A program made the position numbers and the translations under genes. Below are positions 7,216-7,533 of a DNA stretch of 7,533 nt, piece after piece (position 1 is the stretch's first letter; each line of letters opens with the position of its first letter). The DNA lies in the NCBI GenBank assembly GCA_050050115.1, contig JASFUX010000166.1, forward strand, positions 1 through 7,533, given 5' to 3'. Source of the DNA: JASFUX01 sp050050115 (GTDB taxonomy: Bacteria > Pseudomonadota > Alphaproteobacteria > Caulobacterales > Maricaulaceae). Under the pieces are notes generated by a model. It was given only the letters and a program-made list of their open reading frames with translations. It had not been told where the DNA came from and ran no database searches.

Positions 7216-7533
7216 ATGAACGAATCGACCGTCTACAGGCTGATCGCCCGCGACGCATGGGAATCCGCATGGGCCGACCCGGCTGGCGTGGTCCCCTGGT
7301 CGGCGGACGACGAACGCGACGGCTACCTCCATCTTTCAACCCGCAGCCAAGTCGCCGAGACGGCGCGGCGGCACTACGCCGGCGTCGCCGACCTCTGGGT
7401 GCTGGCGTTCGACGCGGCCGTGCTGGGCGAAGCGCTCAAGTGGGAGCCCTCGCGCGGCGGCGATCTGTTCCCGCACTACTACGGCGACATCGCGCTCAGC
7501 CGCGTCACCGACGTCGGGCCGTTCGATCCGGAC
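7216..7533 (+). CDS. DUF952 family protein (partial, C-terminus beyond the window)
   Basis: I translated 106 codons by hand; the frame is open to the right edge and should end within a few more residues, since the family is about 110-120 long. Hallmarks are DGYLHLST (35-42) and a WEPSRGGDLFPHYYG stretch (76-90), both characteristic of DUF952 (COG3502). No function is established. I recall a proposal that the fold is related to ADP-ribosyltransferases, in which case H39 in the YLHLST strand would be the NAD-contacting histidine; this is unverified. The ATG at 7216 gives the usual short N-terminus before the first strand (VYRLI). An in-frame ATG at 7174 would add 14 residues. Neither has a clear ribosome site. 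It is divergent from the S24 regulator across 136 bp, so the regulator may control it. Confidence 0.82.
   Translation, partial: MNESTVYRLIARDAWESAWADPAGVVPWSADDERDGYLHLSTRSQVAETARRHYAGVADLWVLAFDAAVLGEALKWEPSRGGDLFPHYYGDIALSRVTDVGPFDPD

Overview
This is a GC-rich, densely coding chromosomal window (about two thirds G+C by eye) from an alphaproteobacterium. The best guess is Caulobacterales or a near relative. The reasons are a conserved LexA/S24-type regulator of the kind I associate with alphaproteobacterial chromosomes, an exported TPR protein of a Caulobacterales-like type, a probable leaderless start, and alphaproteobacterial-style TypA, EamA and DUF188/ArfB proteins. There are no mobile elements, CRISPR arrays, tRNA or rRNA genes.

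Left part (1-1545), all on the minus strand: the 5' end of a membrane-bound PQQ-dependent glucose-type dehydrogenase (gcd-like) runs off the left edge. It is preceded by a 183-bp gap with two palindromes. Upstream of that, a DUF188 (YaiI/YqxD) gene and the ribosome-rescue hydrolase gene arfB form a tight pair joined by an ATGA overlap.

Middle part (1657-4528), plus strand: an EamA/DMT-superfamily ten-helix transporter, divergent from the DUF188 gene, is followed by the translational GTPase typA/bipA. TypA ends tail-to-tail with the next minus-strand gene, and the two coding regions overlap by 11 bases.

Right part (4518-7079), minus strand: in transcription order, a LexA-like S24 repressor with intact Ser/Lys dyad and Ala-Gly cleavage site, a secreted TPR protein with a probable leaderless mRNA, and a TPR lipoprotein. 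The gaps of 96 and 108 bp leave it open whether these form one transcription unit. Divergent from the repressor, a DUF952 gene runs off the right edge. The 136-bp repressor/DUF952 interval holds a reasonable sigma-70-type promoter and short repeats that could be operators.

Most of the window is ordinary conserved chromosome. I do not see a convincing new multi-gene system. The points most worth following are the regulator and its operator region, the leaderless TPR gene, the TPR lipoprotein that resembles the tail of caspase-type effectors, and the translationally coupled DUF188-arfB pair.
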